Shown here: in pieces, positions 19,206 to 28,499 of the stretch
Numbering within the stretch: position 1 is the stretch's first letter
Layout of the letters: each line of letters starts with the position of its first letter
Assembly: GCA_963942565.1 (NCBI GenBank)
Contig: CAWWDR010001049.1
Location: 186,001 to 250,000 of the forward strand
DNA length: 64,000 nucleotides
DNA from: Maea johnstoni
Lineage: Eukaryota > Annelida > Polychaeta > Spionida > Magelonidae
Direction of reading: 5' to 3'
The notes under the pieces: model-generated
What the model was told of the DNA's origin: nothing
Database searches by the model: none
Seen by the model: only the letters and a program-made list of their open reading frames with translations
Program-made: the position numbers and the translations under genes

Positions 19206-19266
19206 CTAATAACTCCGTAGTTTTTACTGGATTATATTTTTAATTGTTAGGCAGTGTAAAGCGAAA

Positions 19267-19825
19267 TCATTCCACTAAGTCACTGTATTCAATAGATATC
19301 CTGATAACATCGTCAGAATCTGCATAATCGGGATTAACATTGGGAGTAAACTCATATTCGTCATTATCTTCATCCACCGCTTTCACATCATAGGAAACTT
19401 CATCTTCCCCATATGGTGCCAAAAGGCTTAAAGTTTCAAAAGCGCCAAGAGTTTGTTCGTCATCCATCATGTCCACGCCCCACATCTCCGAATCCTGCGG
19501 AGAAACGAAAATATAATACATCTCGTAATCCGTTTGATTTTCAAATTCAATTTCGATGAAACTCATATCGGGATTATCGTCATCCAGATCTCCATCGGTA
19601 ATAAAGATATTCGCTTCTGCATCATCACTAATTAACTCATCAAAGAGAATAAAAGTATTACCATCCTCATCGATTGCCATGATATCGAAATAGTTTTCAG
19701 CATCGGGATAAGAAATATAAAAACTCAATAGGTTATTGTCTTCCAAAACTCTTTCAGAACCGAGAATATCAAATCCCCATTCTCCACTATCACCAGGTGA
19801 TAGAAATACATACCAGATATCCCTA
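19267..19825 (-). pseudogene. Two-repeat acidic protein, 5' end removed by IS-A
   Basis: The remaining 186 residues hold two copies of a roughly 90-residue unit: YVFLSPGDSGEWGFDILGSE ... and YIFVSPQDSEMWGVDMMDDE ..., each followed by a YFDIMAIDEDGN / YDVKAVDEDNDEYEF block. The pattern (SPxDSxxWGxD, then YDIxAxDEDG) occurs in uncharacterised, usually secreted bacterial proteins. The coding frame reaches the IS-A end at 19826, where the apparent start codon belongs to the IS terminus. The native start and any signal peptide are missing. Very acidic composition. Function unknown. Confidence 0.65.
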
Positions 19826-19870
19826 TATGTCAACATAGTTGAAGCATCAACTTAAAGGAGTTATTCAATT

Positions 19871-20353
19871 ATGCCATATAGTGCAGGATTCAGAGAATCA
19901 CAGTTAAAAAAAGTACTTCCACCGTTCAGCAGACCAATTGCAGAAGTAGCAAAAGAAGCAGGAGTTTCAGACCAGACATTAAGGAATTGGCTTAATAAAG
20001 CAAAAGCTGGTACACTGAGTAAAAATGAAACTATTGGTAGTGCTGGACGTTCTTCGAATGAGAAATTAAATCTAGTCATTGAAGCTGGATCCATATCCCC
20101 AAAAGAACAGGGAAAATGGCTCAGAGAAAAAGGTCTACACACCGAACATTTAACGCAATATAAACAGGAACTTAGAGATTTGATTCAAGATAAAGATAAA
20201 TCAGAAAAAGAAGAAAAAAAGAAACTCATAAAAGAAAATAAACGATTGAAAAAAGAGTTAGCCAAAAAGGAAAAAGCCCTTGCAGAGATGGCCGCACTCT
20301 ATACTCTTAAAAAAAAAGCAGAGGAACTCTGGGGGGACGAAGAGGACGACTGA
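19871..20353 (+). CDS. IS-A transposase OrfA
   Basis: 160 aa. Two helix-turn-helix segments (IAEVAKEAGVSDQTLRNWLNKAK near residue 20; LREKGLHTEHLTQYKQEL near 85) precede a long lysine-rich coiled coil ending KKKAEELW. An A9 run and a G6 run near the 3' end (20308-20336) are plausible sites for the programmed frameshift into orfB. A preceding AAAGGAG gives a good ribosome site. Confidence 0.88.
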   Translation: MPYSAGFRESQLKKVLPPFSRPIAEVAKEAGVSDQTLRNWLNKAKAGTLSKNETIGSAGRSSNEKLNLVIEAGSISPKEQGKWLREKGLHTEHLTQYKQELRDLIQDKDKSEKEEKKKLIKENKRLKKELAKKEKALAEMAALYTLKKKAEELWGDEEDD

Positions 20354-20364
20354 TCCCGGAAGAT

Positions 20365-21345
20365 ATGCGCAAGATTGCCGTGGATCTGATCAAAGAAGCC
20401 AATAAAGATGGAGCCCGTATTTGGAAAGCCTGTGATACCCTCGAAATATCTGTCAGCACTTTTGAAAGATGGCGTAAAGGTAAATATACCGACAATCGCA
20501 AAGGTGCTGACAAAGTAGTCTCCAGGAAGCTCTCAAAAAAAGAAAAGCAAAAGATTCTCGATATCAGCTGTAGTGAGAGATATAAAGATGATAATCCATA
20601 CAAAATCCATGCATCTCTTTTAGATAAGGGTATTTATGTTGCCAGTATCAGCTCATTCTATTGGGTCTTAAAAGAAAATAGCCTCGTGCACCACCGAGGG
20701 AATACACGTCCGGGAACAAGTCATAACAAGCCTCCAGAACGCGTTGCAACAGGACCAAATCAGGTTTGGACCTGGGATATTACATGGATTCCCTCTTATG
20801 TTCGTGGTATCTTTTATTATTCTTATACTATCATCGATATCTGGGATAGAAGTATCGTTAAGTGGGCTATTCATGACAGAGAGGATGATACTCTTGCCCA
20901 GGAATTGTTTCAGGCTGCCCTTGAAGAAAATGGTTATCCCGATGTCTTTGTTCATTCTGATAATGGTAACCCGATGAAGGGAGTGTCTCTGCTGGCTCTG
21001 TTCTATAAACTTGAGATCTGTAATAGTTATTCAAGACCGAGAGTTAGCGATGACAATCCATTTATTGAGTCCTGGTTTAAGACGATGAAGTACGATGTAT
21101 CCTACCCCGGAAAATTTGGAACGATTACATCTGCAAGAGAGTGGTTTGCCGGGTTTGTTCACAACTACAATACAGCTCATAGTCACTCAGGTTTGAATTA
21201 TATGACACCGTTTCAAGTAAGAAATGGTGAGTATCTTAAGATAGTTAAAAAGCGTAATAAAACTATGAAAAGGCAAAAAAACAGAACCCAATCAGATGGA
21301 GCAATAAGGCAAAACAACTACCGGAAAAACATGTTGTTTATCTGA
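20365..21345 (+). CDS. IS-A transposase OrfB, C-terminal tail probably frameshifted
   Basis: 326 aa with the rve core: QVWTWDITWIPS (D), FVHSDNGNPMKG (D), DDNPFIESWFKTMKYD (E). After about residue 308 the frame leaves the family pattern. The expected tail (a stretch ending PEKHVVYLNPSADTRIKIKADK) is encoded in another frame at about 21300-21406. A single-base slip near the A7 run at 21276 therefore probably removes the last 40 or so residues. The catalytic core itself is intact. Confidence 0.85.
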   Translation: MRKIAVDLIKEANKDGARIWKACDTLEISVSTFERWRKGKYTDNRKGADKVVSRKLSKKEKQKILDISCSERYKDDNPYKIHASLLDKGIYVASISSFYWVLKENSLVHHRGNTRPGTSHNKPPERVATGPNQVWTWDITWIPSYVRGIFYYSYTIIDIWDRSIVKWAIHDREDDTLAQELFQAALEENGYPDVFVHSDNGNPMKGVSLLALFYKLEICNSYSRPRVSDDNPFIESWFKTMKYDVSYPGKFGTITSAREWFAGFVHNYNTAHSHSGLNYMTPFQVRNGEYLKIVKKRNKTMKRQKNRTQSDGAIRQNNYRKNMLFI

Positions 21346-21516
21346 ATCCATCTGCTGATACAAGAATTAAAATTAAAGCAGATAAAGAGCGGAAAAAAGT
21401 CAGTTAAATTTTATATTTATTTCAAAGAGCACACTTCAACTATGTTGACATATTCCGCAGAACCGAGCAGACTTTGCAGGTTTGAAAATAATTTTAATAT
21501 ACCTAGGAGAATAATT

Positions 21517-22248
21517 ATGGAAAAGAAAACACTGCGAGATAAAGTTGCTGTAATAACAGGAGCCGGTTCGGGAATAGGCAACGCGATTGCGAACAGGCTG
21601 GCCCGGGAAGGGGCAAAGGTGGTCCTTTGCGGCAGAAATCTCGAAAAGCTGAAACAGAGCGAAAAGCAGGTCCGGGAACTGGGTGTGGAGACTTTGGTTC
21701 TCCAGGGCGACCTGATCGAAGATGATTACCTTTTTTCCTTTATTGATAAAGCAGCGGAACATTTCGGAGGCGTGGATATACTGATCAACAATGCCGGCAT
21801 GGCCCTGAGCTTCAGTTTCGAGGAAACAACTGTTGCCGATTTTGATAAAATTATCGGGCTGAATCTCCGAAGCAGTTACTTCGCCTGCCAAAAAGCTCTG
21901 AAGTGGCTCAGGAAAAGTGATTGGGGGACAATCATCAATATCTCCTCGACCATGGGACACGCGGCTTATCCTTTGAAGAGCGCCTACATTGCTTCAAAAC
22001 ACGGATTACACGGATTTACCAAGTCTCTTGCTAAAGAGGTGTATAAAGATGGAATCCGCTGTCATCTCATAAGCCCGGGAGGAGTTTACACCGATATGGC
22101 GAAAGTCGCCCGTCCCGATCTCTCGCTGGAAGGGATGATCGTCCCTGAGGAAATTGCCGAAGCCGCCGCTTTTCTCATTTGCCATCGGGGAAATGCCGTT
22201 ATTGATGAGTTACAGGTACACCGGATCGGAAAAGAGCCATTCTGCTGA
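21517..22248 (+). CDS. SDR-family NAD(P)-dependent oxidoreductase
   Basis: 243 aa from the ATG at 21517, which has TAGGAGA 8 nt upstream; an in-frame start at 21442 lies inside IS-A. Rossmann motifs: VITGAGSGIG (TGxxxGxG), ILINNAGMA (NNAG). Catalytic SSTMGHAAYPLKSAYIASKHG holds the Ser and the YxxxK. PGGVYTDM follows. The substrate is not predictable. The end lacks the usual GG-x-x-x-DGG tail; it finishes DELQVHRIGKEPFC. Base composition is more GC-rich than its neighbours, indicating chromosomal or separate ancestry. Confidence 0.9.
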   Translation: MEKKTLRDKVAVITGAGSGIGNAIANRLAREGAKVVLCGRNLEKLKQSEKQVRELGVETLVLQGDLIEDDYLFSFIDKAAEHFGGVDILINNAGMALSFSFEETTVADFDKIIGLNLRSSYFACQKALKWLRKSDWGTIINISSTMGHAAYPLKSAYIASKHGLHGFTKSLAKEVYKDGIRCHLISPGGVYTDMAKVARPDLSLEGMIVPEEIAEAAAFLICHRGNAVIDELQVHRIGKEPFC

Positions 22249-22259
22249 TCTTTTATATT

Positions 22260-22289
22260 CCGGCGCAAGTCTGCTTATACCGGCGCCGG
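22260..22289 (+). terminator. Possible terminator hairpin after the SDR gene
   Basis: CCGGCGC (22260-22266) pairs with GCGCCGG (22283-22289) with a 16-nt loop, followed by GATATTGCTTTT. The long loop and weak T run make termination uncertain. Confidence 0.35.
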
Positions 22290-22339
22290 TGATATTGCTT
22301 TTGTAAATTCCGTTCTGCAGTAAATTAATGCTGTACAAG

Positions 22340-22390
22340 TTTGTTACTATTAATCACAAGGCCAGCAGTTCGAGTCCTTACTGGGGAGCA
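22340..22390 (+). other. tRNA-Asn-like 3' half at the edge of the recombinase unit
   Basis: The sequence contains a candidate anticodon loop CTATTAA, AATCACAAGG and GCAGTTCGAGTCC, in the order and spacing of the 3' half of a bacterial tRNA-Asn, ending CTGGGGAGCA. The T-arm core TTCGAGTCC is exact, but stems are imperfect and no 5' half is visible. It could be a degraded tRNA that once served as the integration site. Weak evidence. Confidence 0.3.
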
Positions 22391-23936
22391 ATTTCGCTGG
22401 TTCTAACTTGTTGGAGCCAGCATTTTTTTTGCCCTTTTCAAATTGCCGTTTCCATTCGAGGATATCGTTCTTGAGTAAGAATCTATATGGCTCTTTCCAT
22501 TGAAGCTGAGCAGTGTCTTCTTGTATGATTACGCCCTCGGCCATGATACCGAGTATTTCAGTCTTCTCTTCATATGATCCATTTAGAAAAGCAACGGGAC
22601 GGTCCCGTAGTTCATTGATGAGTTGTCCTACCTGATAAATGATTTCACTGTAATCTGTATCGAGCAATTTTCTTCTATCCCGAAGAGTCGCCATTTCATC
22701 ATCCAATGCATTCATCTTTCTTTTGAGGGTTTGAAGGTCAATATCTTGCTTCAATAAGAGTTCCAGTACCTGATCCTTTTTATCCTGGATTTCATCAAGT
22801 CTTTTTGATAGCTCTTTCTGCCTGGACTTGTTTGATCTGGATCTTTCTTCAAGGATCTCTGTCGCCAAACTCTTCAGCCTCTCTGCAAAGTCTGTTGAAT
22901 ATCTCATGTCCCGTACGGCGGAATCGAGCATCTCAAATATTTTCTTCTCTGGAATGTAAGTCTGCTTCAACTGTGAAGTACATTTATGTTTATAGTAGAG
23001 GAATTGTCCCTTTTTCAGATCTCCTGTTAGCATGAAATCACAGGTACCACATTTGAGAAATTTTGAAAGAAGGTATTTAGGTTTCTTTTCGCCTCTCCCG
23101 ACGAAGGAACTGTCCAGTCGCCTCATTCTTTCATTATACCTGTGCTTACTGAAATACGGTTCATGAGTTCCTGTATATTCTTCGCCATGGTAAATGAAAG
23201 CCCCAGTATAGAACACTCTGGTAAGCAGACTATACAGATTCCCTTTAGACCATTTCTTTCCTGTTTTGGTATAAATCCCTTTGTTATTCAGATGTCGGGC
23301 AAACTGCTCTATGGAGAAATTTCCTGTATCAAACCCATCAAATATATACCGTACTGCCTTTTCCTGTTGTGGATCAATCTCATGTCTTTTGAGATCCTTG
23401 TTATAAATATAGCCGAATGGCGCACGACAAGGAGCTATTCCATTCAGGGCTTTGTATCTGTTGGCCTGTTTAACGTCATAGGATATTTTATCGGACCAGT
23501 GCTTGTTAATTGTTGTCTCGATCCCGAGGTACATGCGGTCCGTGTGGGAGCTTTCTTTAGTAAAGACTCGATGGTCCTGGAAGAAGTGGATTTTGAAGTC
23601 CTGGTTATCCACTATCGATTCTATACGTGTCATGTCGGGGAAATTCCTGGACATGCGGTCAGATGATTTGAAGATTAGGTTCCTAATACCGTAGAAGTTG
23701 GACAGGTCCAGCATCTGATTGAAAACCTTCCGCCCTTCCTTTTTTGCCGACTCAACCACATTAAAGATCTGGATGATGTAGAGGTTGTTTTGCTCGGCGT
23801 ACTGCTTTGCATTTTGTTCCTGGTTCTCTCGGCTATTCCCATCGTCCTGGACATCGGATGAGATACGGGCGTAAGCGAATGCGGGAATCATATTGAGGTC
23901 ATGAGCTTTTTTAATGCCATCGGTTATGTTGTCCAC
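22350..23936 (-). CDS. Large serine recombinase (left copy)
   Basis: 528 aa, GTG start at 23936. Domains: resolvase N-terminal catalytic domain (residues 17-160; YARISSDVQDDGNSRENQ with the nucleophilic Ser, then SSDRMSRNFPD), recombinase domain (about 180-290; APFGYIYNKDLKRHEIDPQQ), a zinc ribbon (FLKCGTCDFML ... YYKHKC) and a long coiled coil (365-450), as in phage-type integrases and TnpX-like transposases. The final residues after LLP come from flanking DNA and differ from the right copy, so the mobile unit carries no stop codon of its own at this end. It should catalyse site-specific integration or excision. Confidence 0.92.
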   Translation of the reverse strand: MDNITDGIKKAHDLNMIPAFAYARISSDVQDDGNSRENQEQNAKQYAEQNNLYIIQIFNVVESAKKEGRKVFNQMLDLSNFYGIRNLIFKSSDRMSRNFPDMTRIESIVDNQDFKIHFFQDHRVFTKESSHTDRMYLGIETTINKHWSDKISYDVKQANRYKALNGIAPCRAPFGYIYNKDLKRHEIDPQQEKAVRYIFDGFDTGNFSIEQFARHLNNKGIYTKTGKKWSKGNLYSLLTRVFYTGAFIYHGEEYTGTHEPYFSKHRYNERMRRLDSSFVGRGEKKPKYLLSKFLKCGTCDFMLTGDLKKGQFLYYKHKCTSQLKQTYIPEKKIFEMLDSAVRDMRYSTDFAERLKSLATEILEERSRSNKSRQKELSKRLDEIQDKKDQVLELLLKQDIDLQTLKRKMNALDDEMATLRDRRKLLDTDYSEIIYQVGQLINELRDRPVAFLNGSYEEKTEILGIMAEGVIIQEDTAQLQWKEPYRFLLKNDILEWKRQFEKGKKNAGSNKLEPAKLLPSKDSNCWPCD

Positions 23937-23981
23937 TTGGGAGCATTATATCATAGGTGGAGGGCTAAAACCAAACAGTGA
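22384..23981 (-). repeat. Long inverted repeat A, left arm (recombinase unit)
   Basis: This 1,598-bp arm matches 28500-30097 in inverse orientation. The encoded recombinases are identical over the shared 517 residues. Identity begins at TCACTGTTTGG on the inner side and ends at GGGAGCA on the outer side. It flanks the defence cassette. Confidence 0.9.
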
Positions 23982-23996
23982 GAAGAAGTTCATATA

Positions 23997-24548
23997 TTAC
24001 AACAACGACCATTTATTCCAATACTTATAGAAGTTGATGGGTTGCTGAGAATCATCTGTATAATCTCGAATCTCATAAACTTTCTTCTCAGGCAAATTGA
24101 AATAAAAATAGAAATGATACTTCTCCGAGGATTCTCTTTTGTCTTTGATAATTTGTGTCATATCATCAATTGGAACAATTAGAAACTGAGGAATTATTTT
24201 TACCCGCCTTTTATTGTTACCGATTGTATGAATGACAAAAATAAAATAATCAACATCACAGATTGAAGATTTAATAGTTCTTGTTGGAACCGTTACCCAA
24301 CCAACTGTTTCATTGCCGAATTTCTCTTTATGGAAACTTTTTTTGATATCATAAACTCGGCTTCCTTTTACTTGGATACTATAAAACTGATCACCTTTAG
24401 CATATAATAAATCAATGTCTTTTTGTCTTGGATTAGATGGAATGAATGTCGTATATTCAAATCCTTTTATTCTCTTATCAATTTTATAATTGTCAATTTG
24501 ATCCAAGACTAATGCTTCATCCTCATTAAGATTTCTAAATGTTCTCAT
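23997..24548 (-). CDS. Putative PD-(D/E)XK nuclease-like protein in the defence cassette
   Basis: 183 aa. The block RQKDIDLLYAKGDQFYSIQVKGSR fits the D-x(n)-(E/Q)-x-K core of PD-(D/E)XK enzymes (Asp then QVK), with hydrophobic strands around it. The C-terminal half is rich in aromatic residues and unassigned. It lies 42 bp after the helicase gene on the same strand, with an AGAGG ribosome site, so it probably belongs to the same operon. It could add a DNA-cleaving or DNA-sensing part to the Gabija-like pair. Domain recognition is by eye only. Confidence 0.55.
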   Translation of the reverse strand: MRTFRNLNEDEALVLDQIDNYKIDKRIKGFEYTTFIPSNPRQKDIDLLYAKGDQFYSIQVKGSRVYDIKKSFHKEKFGNETVGWVTVPTRTIKSSICDVDYFIFVIHTIGNNKRRVKIIPQFLIVPIDDMTQIIKDKRESSEKYHFYFYFNLPEKKVYEIRDYTDDSQQPINFYKYWNKWSLL

Positions 24549-24590
24549 ATCGATAAAAACCTCTATTCACTATGATTAAACTCCAAAGAC

Positions 24591-26351
24591 TTAATCCAAT
24601 TCACTCAAAGAGTAAATATTCTCTTCTAAAAATATCCTACTTAGCTGTGCAAGAGCCTTGTCAGATAATTCCTGAGTAAATATTACTGATAGCCGTTTCT
24701 TGGCTCTTGAACAACCCACATAAAATAAATTCCGATTCCGTTCAAAAGTATCCTTTTTATTATCTGGATAATGATCCCCAAACCATTCTAACATTTGATT
24801 CCAGTTATATTGATTCCATCCCCGCCCACAAATCATAATAACATTTTCAAACTGTGCACCTTTCACACCATGGTTCGTTGAAAAGGGAGTTTGATCATCA
24901 ATATATTTAGACAGTTCTATCACTTCTGAATACTGTATATTTTTTAAAGATTTAATCCTATTATATCGTTCCTTGTATTTATCTTTTTTTTCTTCATCAT
25001 ATGTATCATATTTATCAAAAAGTTCTTCATATTCTTCAACTTTTGGAGATAATCTTGGTCTATGTGTAGATTTGAGGTAATCTAAAATTTTTCCAATAGT
25101 TGCAGTCTCTCTCATTTCAAAGAGATTAGTTAGTTCGTCATTCCACAATTTTTTATCAGATTGCTTTTTGAACACAAATGATTTACTCCCGATAATCTCA
25201 AAAACTTTTCCATACTTCCTTTCCATAAATGATTTATTTAGAGGTTCAATAACCTCTATGAAGAATTTAATATAGTGATCGCCAAGTTTTATATAATCTT
25301 CAGTAGCCCTAAAACATGATGCCAAGGTTTTATATCCTTGTTGAGTAGCTATTAAATTATTTGTAAGCATAAGGATCTTTGTATTTGATGGAGAAATATT
25401 CCAATCTTCTTCATTTAGCAAAGCCTTAACATTATCCAAATAAACATTTACTGCTTCAGCGGGAAGATCACCTTTCCAGTGTGCACCCTTTTCTCTTTCT
25501 CCTTCCCAATCATTAGAATGGTAGACTTTAATTATTCCTTTTGATTCAGGATCTTTCTCGTTCTGAGGTAATTCTGGTCGCATTCGATTTAATAAATCCA
25601 CAATATATTTTTCAGATCTAAAATTTGCCTCTTTACCAATACCTTCTAACTTCCCACTTGGACTCTCGATAAGTCCACATGCTGATTTCCCATAAATCTT
25701 CTGCCAATGATCACCAAATAACCCGATAAGAACTCCAACATTATCTTCAATTAAATTTGATACTATTGATTCTGCCAACTCATTATTAGTATCTTGATAC
25801 TCATCTATGAAGATTATTGGATATTTGCTTTTTAGAATGTCTTTAAATTTCTTTAATCCAAGTAATCTTGCCATTAACTTAATAACATCATCATGATGTA
25901 GTGTTATTGTAGATTCATTTATTGCTGGATATCCAAGGTCATATTTTATCTTTTGTGTTGTTATACCTCCAAATTGCTCAATTCGATCTCTCCATTTATC
26001 AGATAATTCTGGCATCAATACAATCATTTGTTTTTGAAAGTTTTGTATTATCCCCCAGCTAAAAGCATGAATAGTTTCGGCGAGAACAACTGGACTATTA
26101 TCTGTTCTATCATTGATCTCTTTTTTTGCCACATTCGTATATGTAATACATGCCACTTTCATATCTTTCTGAAGGAAATGATCATAATATTTGTCAATAA
26201 TGAAACCAAGAGCTTCAATTAAAGAGTAAGTTTTACCTGCACCAGCTCCTGCTTCTAAGCGAAAACTGGTTTTACTATCTATAGCTCTATATATTTTTTT
26301 AAGAGTTTGTTGAGATGCTAATTCTGCGGGATTTTCTTTTTTATTGCACAT
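24591..26351 (-). CDS. gajB: UvrD-like helicase, Gabija GajB-like
   Basis: 586 aa superfamily-1 helicase. Motif I EAGAGAGKTYSL, motif Ia-type CITYTNVAKKEI, motif II IIFIDEYQDTN, motif III LIGLFGDHWQKIYG, motif V NHGVKGAQFENVI, motif VI LFYVGCSRAKKRL. In Gabija the helicase partners the OLD-type nuclease to block phage, and it probably senses DNA or hydrolyses nucleotides. It sits 19 bp after the ATPase/nuclease gene, in the usual gajA-gajB order. It is somewhat longer than the roughly 500-aa family norm. The pair could alternatively be a generic OLD/UvrD system. Confidence 0.8.
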   Translation of the reverse strand: MCNKKENPAELASQQTLKKIYRAIDSKTSFRLEAGAGAGKTYSLIEALGFIIDKYYDHFLQKDMKVACITYTNVAKKEINDRTDNSPVVLAETIHAFSWGIIQNFQKQMIVLMPELSDKWRDRIEQFGGITTQKIKYDLGYPAINESTITLHHDDVIKLMARLLGLKKFKDILKSKYPIIFIDEYQDTNNELAESIVSNLIEDNVGVLIGLFGDHWQKIYGKSACGLIESPSGKLEGIGKEANFRSEKYIVDLLNRMRPELPQNEKDPESKGIIKVYHSNDWEGEREKGAHWKGDLPAEAVNVYLDNVKALLNEEDWNISPSNTKILMLTNNLIATQQGYKTLASCFRATEDYIKLGDHYIKFFIEVIEPLNKSFMERKYGKVFEIIGSKSFVFKKQSDKKLWNDELTNLFEMRETATIGKILDYLKSTHRPRLSPKVEEYEELFDKYDTYDEEKKDKYKERYNRIKSLKNIQYSEVIELSKYIDDQTPFSTNHGVKGAQFENVIMICGRGWNQYNWNQMLEWFGDHYPDNKKDTFERNRNLFYVGCSRAKKRLSVIFTQELSDKALAQLSRIFLEENIYSLSELD

Positions 26352-26370
26352 AAGCTTTTAAACTCCTAAA

Positions 26371-28350
26371 TCAATCTTTGCTTAACCAAAGTAAACCATC
26401 TTCTATATAATGGGGAACATTCCACTCTTTTGTAAATAATCCGATTTTGAGAGCAAAATTCATTTTACCTTTTTTAGATATCTCTATTGCTTCTTCATAT
26501 GAGATACTCTCTATTTCGGAATCTGGCACATCCTTAAAGCCGAATAGTTCCCTATTAGCTATAATAAAAGAATCTTCAAAACTCCTGCCACATGCTGTTT
26601 TCTTAAGTTCTGGAATTTGAAATGCAATTCTTCGAAATTTATTGGTTTTTTCTTCTAAACTTTTACTCCTTATCTCGGATAGTTCTATTATTTCATCCTT
26701 GAGATTGAACCAGTTTTTAATACCTGAGTTACTTGTATGTGTTCCCTCATTAACTGGACAGGCAATATATCTTCGCCTTACATCATTAAATTGTGTAGAA
26801 TCTATATCAGTGATAACAACAGTCTTTAGTTCAAGAAAATCTAAAAATTTATAAAAGTGATGAGCATATGCACCGCCAATTTCTATACTTGCAATATATT
26901 GGTTCGAAAGTGAAATTTTATTATTTTTTTCAACTCTTTTAATAAATTCGGGCAGTAAGACTCTTTCTGTTGGTCCCTCAAATAATATAGCTTTATCAGC
27001 AAAAAATAGATCACATCGAGTTAAAGTTAAATATTTATGAATAAACTCGCGGTCAACTTTATCTTCCTCTGTATTAAACTCAATATTTAAATCTTTAATA
27101 ATTGTAAATATATATTTGGACTTTTTTGTCATGAAGTAACGGATAGCATCAAAAGAAGATTCATTTGCAATATGTGAAGAGTGAGTGCTAACAATAAATT
27201 GGACAGGCCAAGGCTTACCATTGTTAAGAGTTTTAGAGAATTCATTTGCAATATCATTTATTTTTCTGACGAATACTTCTTGCATTTGAGGATGTAAATG
27301 AGCTTCTGGTTCTTCTATACAAATAATATGATTTTTGGGGGAGATATTATTAGACTGAAACTTGATGAAATAGTCATAAAGTTGAAAAAGAATAAATATT
27401 AAATTCCTTGATCCCAATCCATTATATGATTCAGGCAATGCGATACAACCATCATTTTGATATTTTACCCTCGTATTACTTTCAAGAATGTTCTGTATAT
27501 TTAACGTAGTTTCTGTTGTTAAGTTAGGATCAGATAAGCCAGGGTAACCAAATAATTTCAATGCTGGTAGTAGAGCATCCACTTTATTCTTAAAATCTGT
27601 ATCTACAGTCTCTTGCATCTGATCTATTACATCTTCTAACTCTTTGGACTTTTTCTTTATATGTTCAGGAGCATTTTCAAGGGATGAATTGTTAAATATT
27701 TCACCGACAATTTTACCCAAAAAATCCTTTTCTTTTGTTGTGATATCTCCTAATTCTCTTTGTGCTTGAATTACATTGAATGTTAATAACCTATTTAATT
27801 TTGAAAAATCTGTTCTTGAATAATTCTCTTCATCAGTTGGATCAATTATATAGACATTAGAAGAAAAGTATTGGTGTATTCTTGATCCAATTATTTTATA
27901 ATACTCAAGTCCTTTGTCTGGATCTAATTCATTGAAAAATGATTGTATTTTCCCATCTCCAAGTTCATAACGTATCGAAATGAGTATTTCAAATGATTCT
28001 TCATCTAAGTCAATTATAAAGTTGCTTATCTGATCTAAGTCATCAGCATTTTCTTTGTAATCAAATCTGAGTTTAAGTTCTATATAAGGAATTATTGGAC
28101 GAATACTCTCTTCTGGTTCATTTGATTTGAATTTATCTAAGGAGATTTTGAACTGGTCAATTGTTTCTAAGCTAAAATCTTCTATATTAAAAACTGGTTT
28201 CGAATCAGAAAGAAATCTCTTAAGCAATTCTGTAAGTGATGTTTTTCCTGAATTATTTCTTCCAACAATTATTGTCGTTATAGGATTAAAGGATATATTT
28301 ACATCCTTTAACAATCTGAAATTCCTAATAGTTGCTTCATTTAATAACAA
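26371..28350 (-). CDS. gajA: OLD-family ATPase/TOPRIM nuclease, Gabija GajA-like
   Basis: 659 aa. N-terminal ABC-type ATPase: Walker A VGRNNSGKTSL, a signature-like NGLGSRNL, Walker B IICIEEPEAHLHPQ, H-loop IVSTHSSHI. The C-terminal TOPRIM domain holds ILFEGPTERVLLPEF (acidic Glu) and VVITDIDSTQ (DxD). GajA proteins cleave DNA when nucleotide pools fall during phage infection. The start is TTG at 28350, supported by AAGGAG 8 nt upstream. It is the first gene of a three-gene minus-strand operon driven from the 145-bp gap at 28351-28499. Confidence 0.85.
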   Translation of the reverse strand: MLLNEATIRNFRLLKDVNISFNPITTIIVGRNNSGKTSLTELLKRFLSDSKPVFNIEDFSLETIDQFKISLDKFKSNEPEESIRPIIPYIELKLRFDYKENADDLDQISNFIIDLDEESFEILISIRYELGDGKIQSFFNELDPDKGLEYYKIIGSRIHQYFSSNVYIIDPTDEENYSRTDFSKLNRLLTFNVIQAQRELGDITTKEKDFLGKIVGEIFNNSSLENAPEHIKKKSKELEDVIDQMQETVDTDFKNKVDALLPALKLFGYPGLSDPNLTTETTLNIQNILESNTRVKYQNDGCIALPESYNGLGSRNLIFILFQLYDYFIKFQSNNISPKNHIICIEEPEAHLHPQMQEVFVRKINDIANEFSKTLNNGKPWPVQFIVSTHSSHIANESSFDAIRYFMTKKSKYIFTIIKDLNIEFNTEEDKVDREFIHKYLTLTRCDLFFADKAILFEGPTERVLLPEFIKRVEKNNKISLSNQYIASIEIGGAYAHHFYKFLDFLELKTVVITDIDSTQFNDVRRRYIACPVNEGTHTSNSGIKNWFNLKDEIIELSEIRSKSLEEKTNKFRRIAFQIPELKKTACGRSFEDSFIIANRELFGFKDVPDSEIESISYEEAIEISKKGKMNFALKIGLFTKEWNVPHYIEDGLLWLSKD

Positions 28351-28499
28351 ACCCTATACTCCTTATAAATCAAATCTCAATGAATTAGTAAATAAATCTG
28401 AACTTCAATTAGTTATTAGTGAATATGCTTATTGAATACATCATAATAACACACTATATCAGATGTCATATTTCTTTTTGTCATCATTTGTGATTCTTC

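Larger units (their letters stand above)
19826..21452 (+). mobile_element. IS-A: IS3-family element
   Basis: Perfect 19-bp inverted repeats TATGTCAACATAGTTGAAG at 19826-19844 and, inverted, at 21434-21452. The first two bases may be target sequence. It contains orfA and orfB. A hybrid relative sits at 62223-63544 with the same left end. The flank GATATCCCTA closely matches the flank of the hybrid (GATATCCCCTA), suggesting a target preference. Confidence 0.9.

Noticed and set aside
23142-23666. 174-codon frame opposite the recombinase gene (also at 28815-29339)
   Set aside because: Antisense shadow of the recombinase; it appears in both arms only because the arms are identical.
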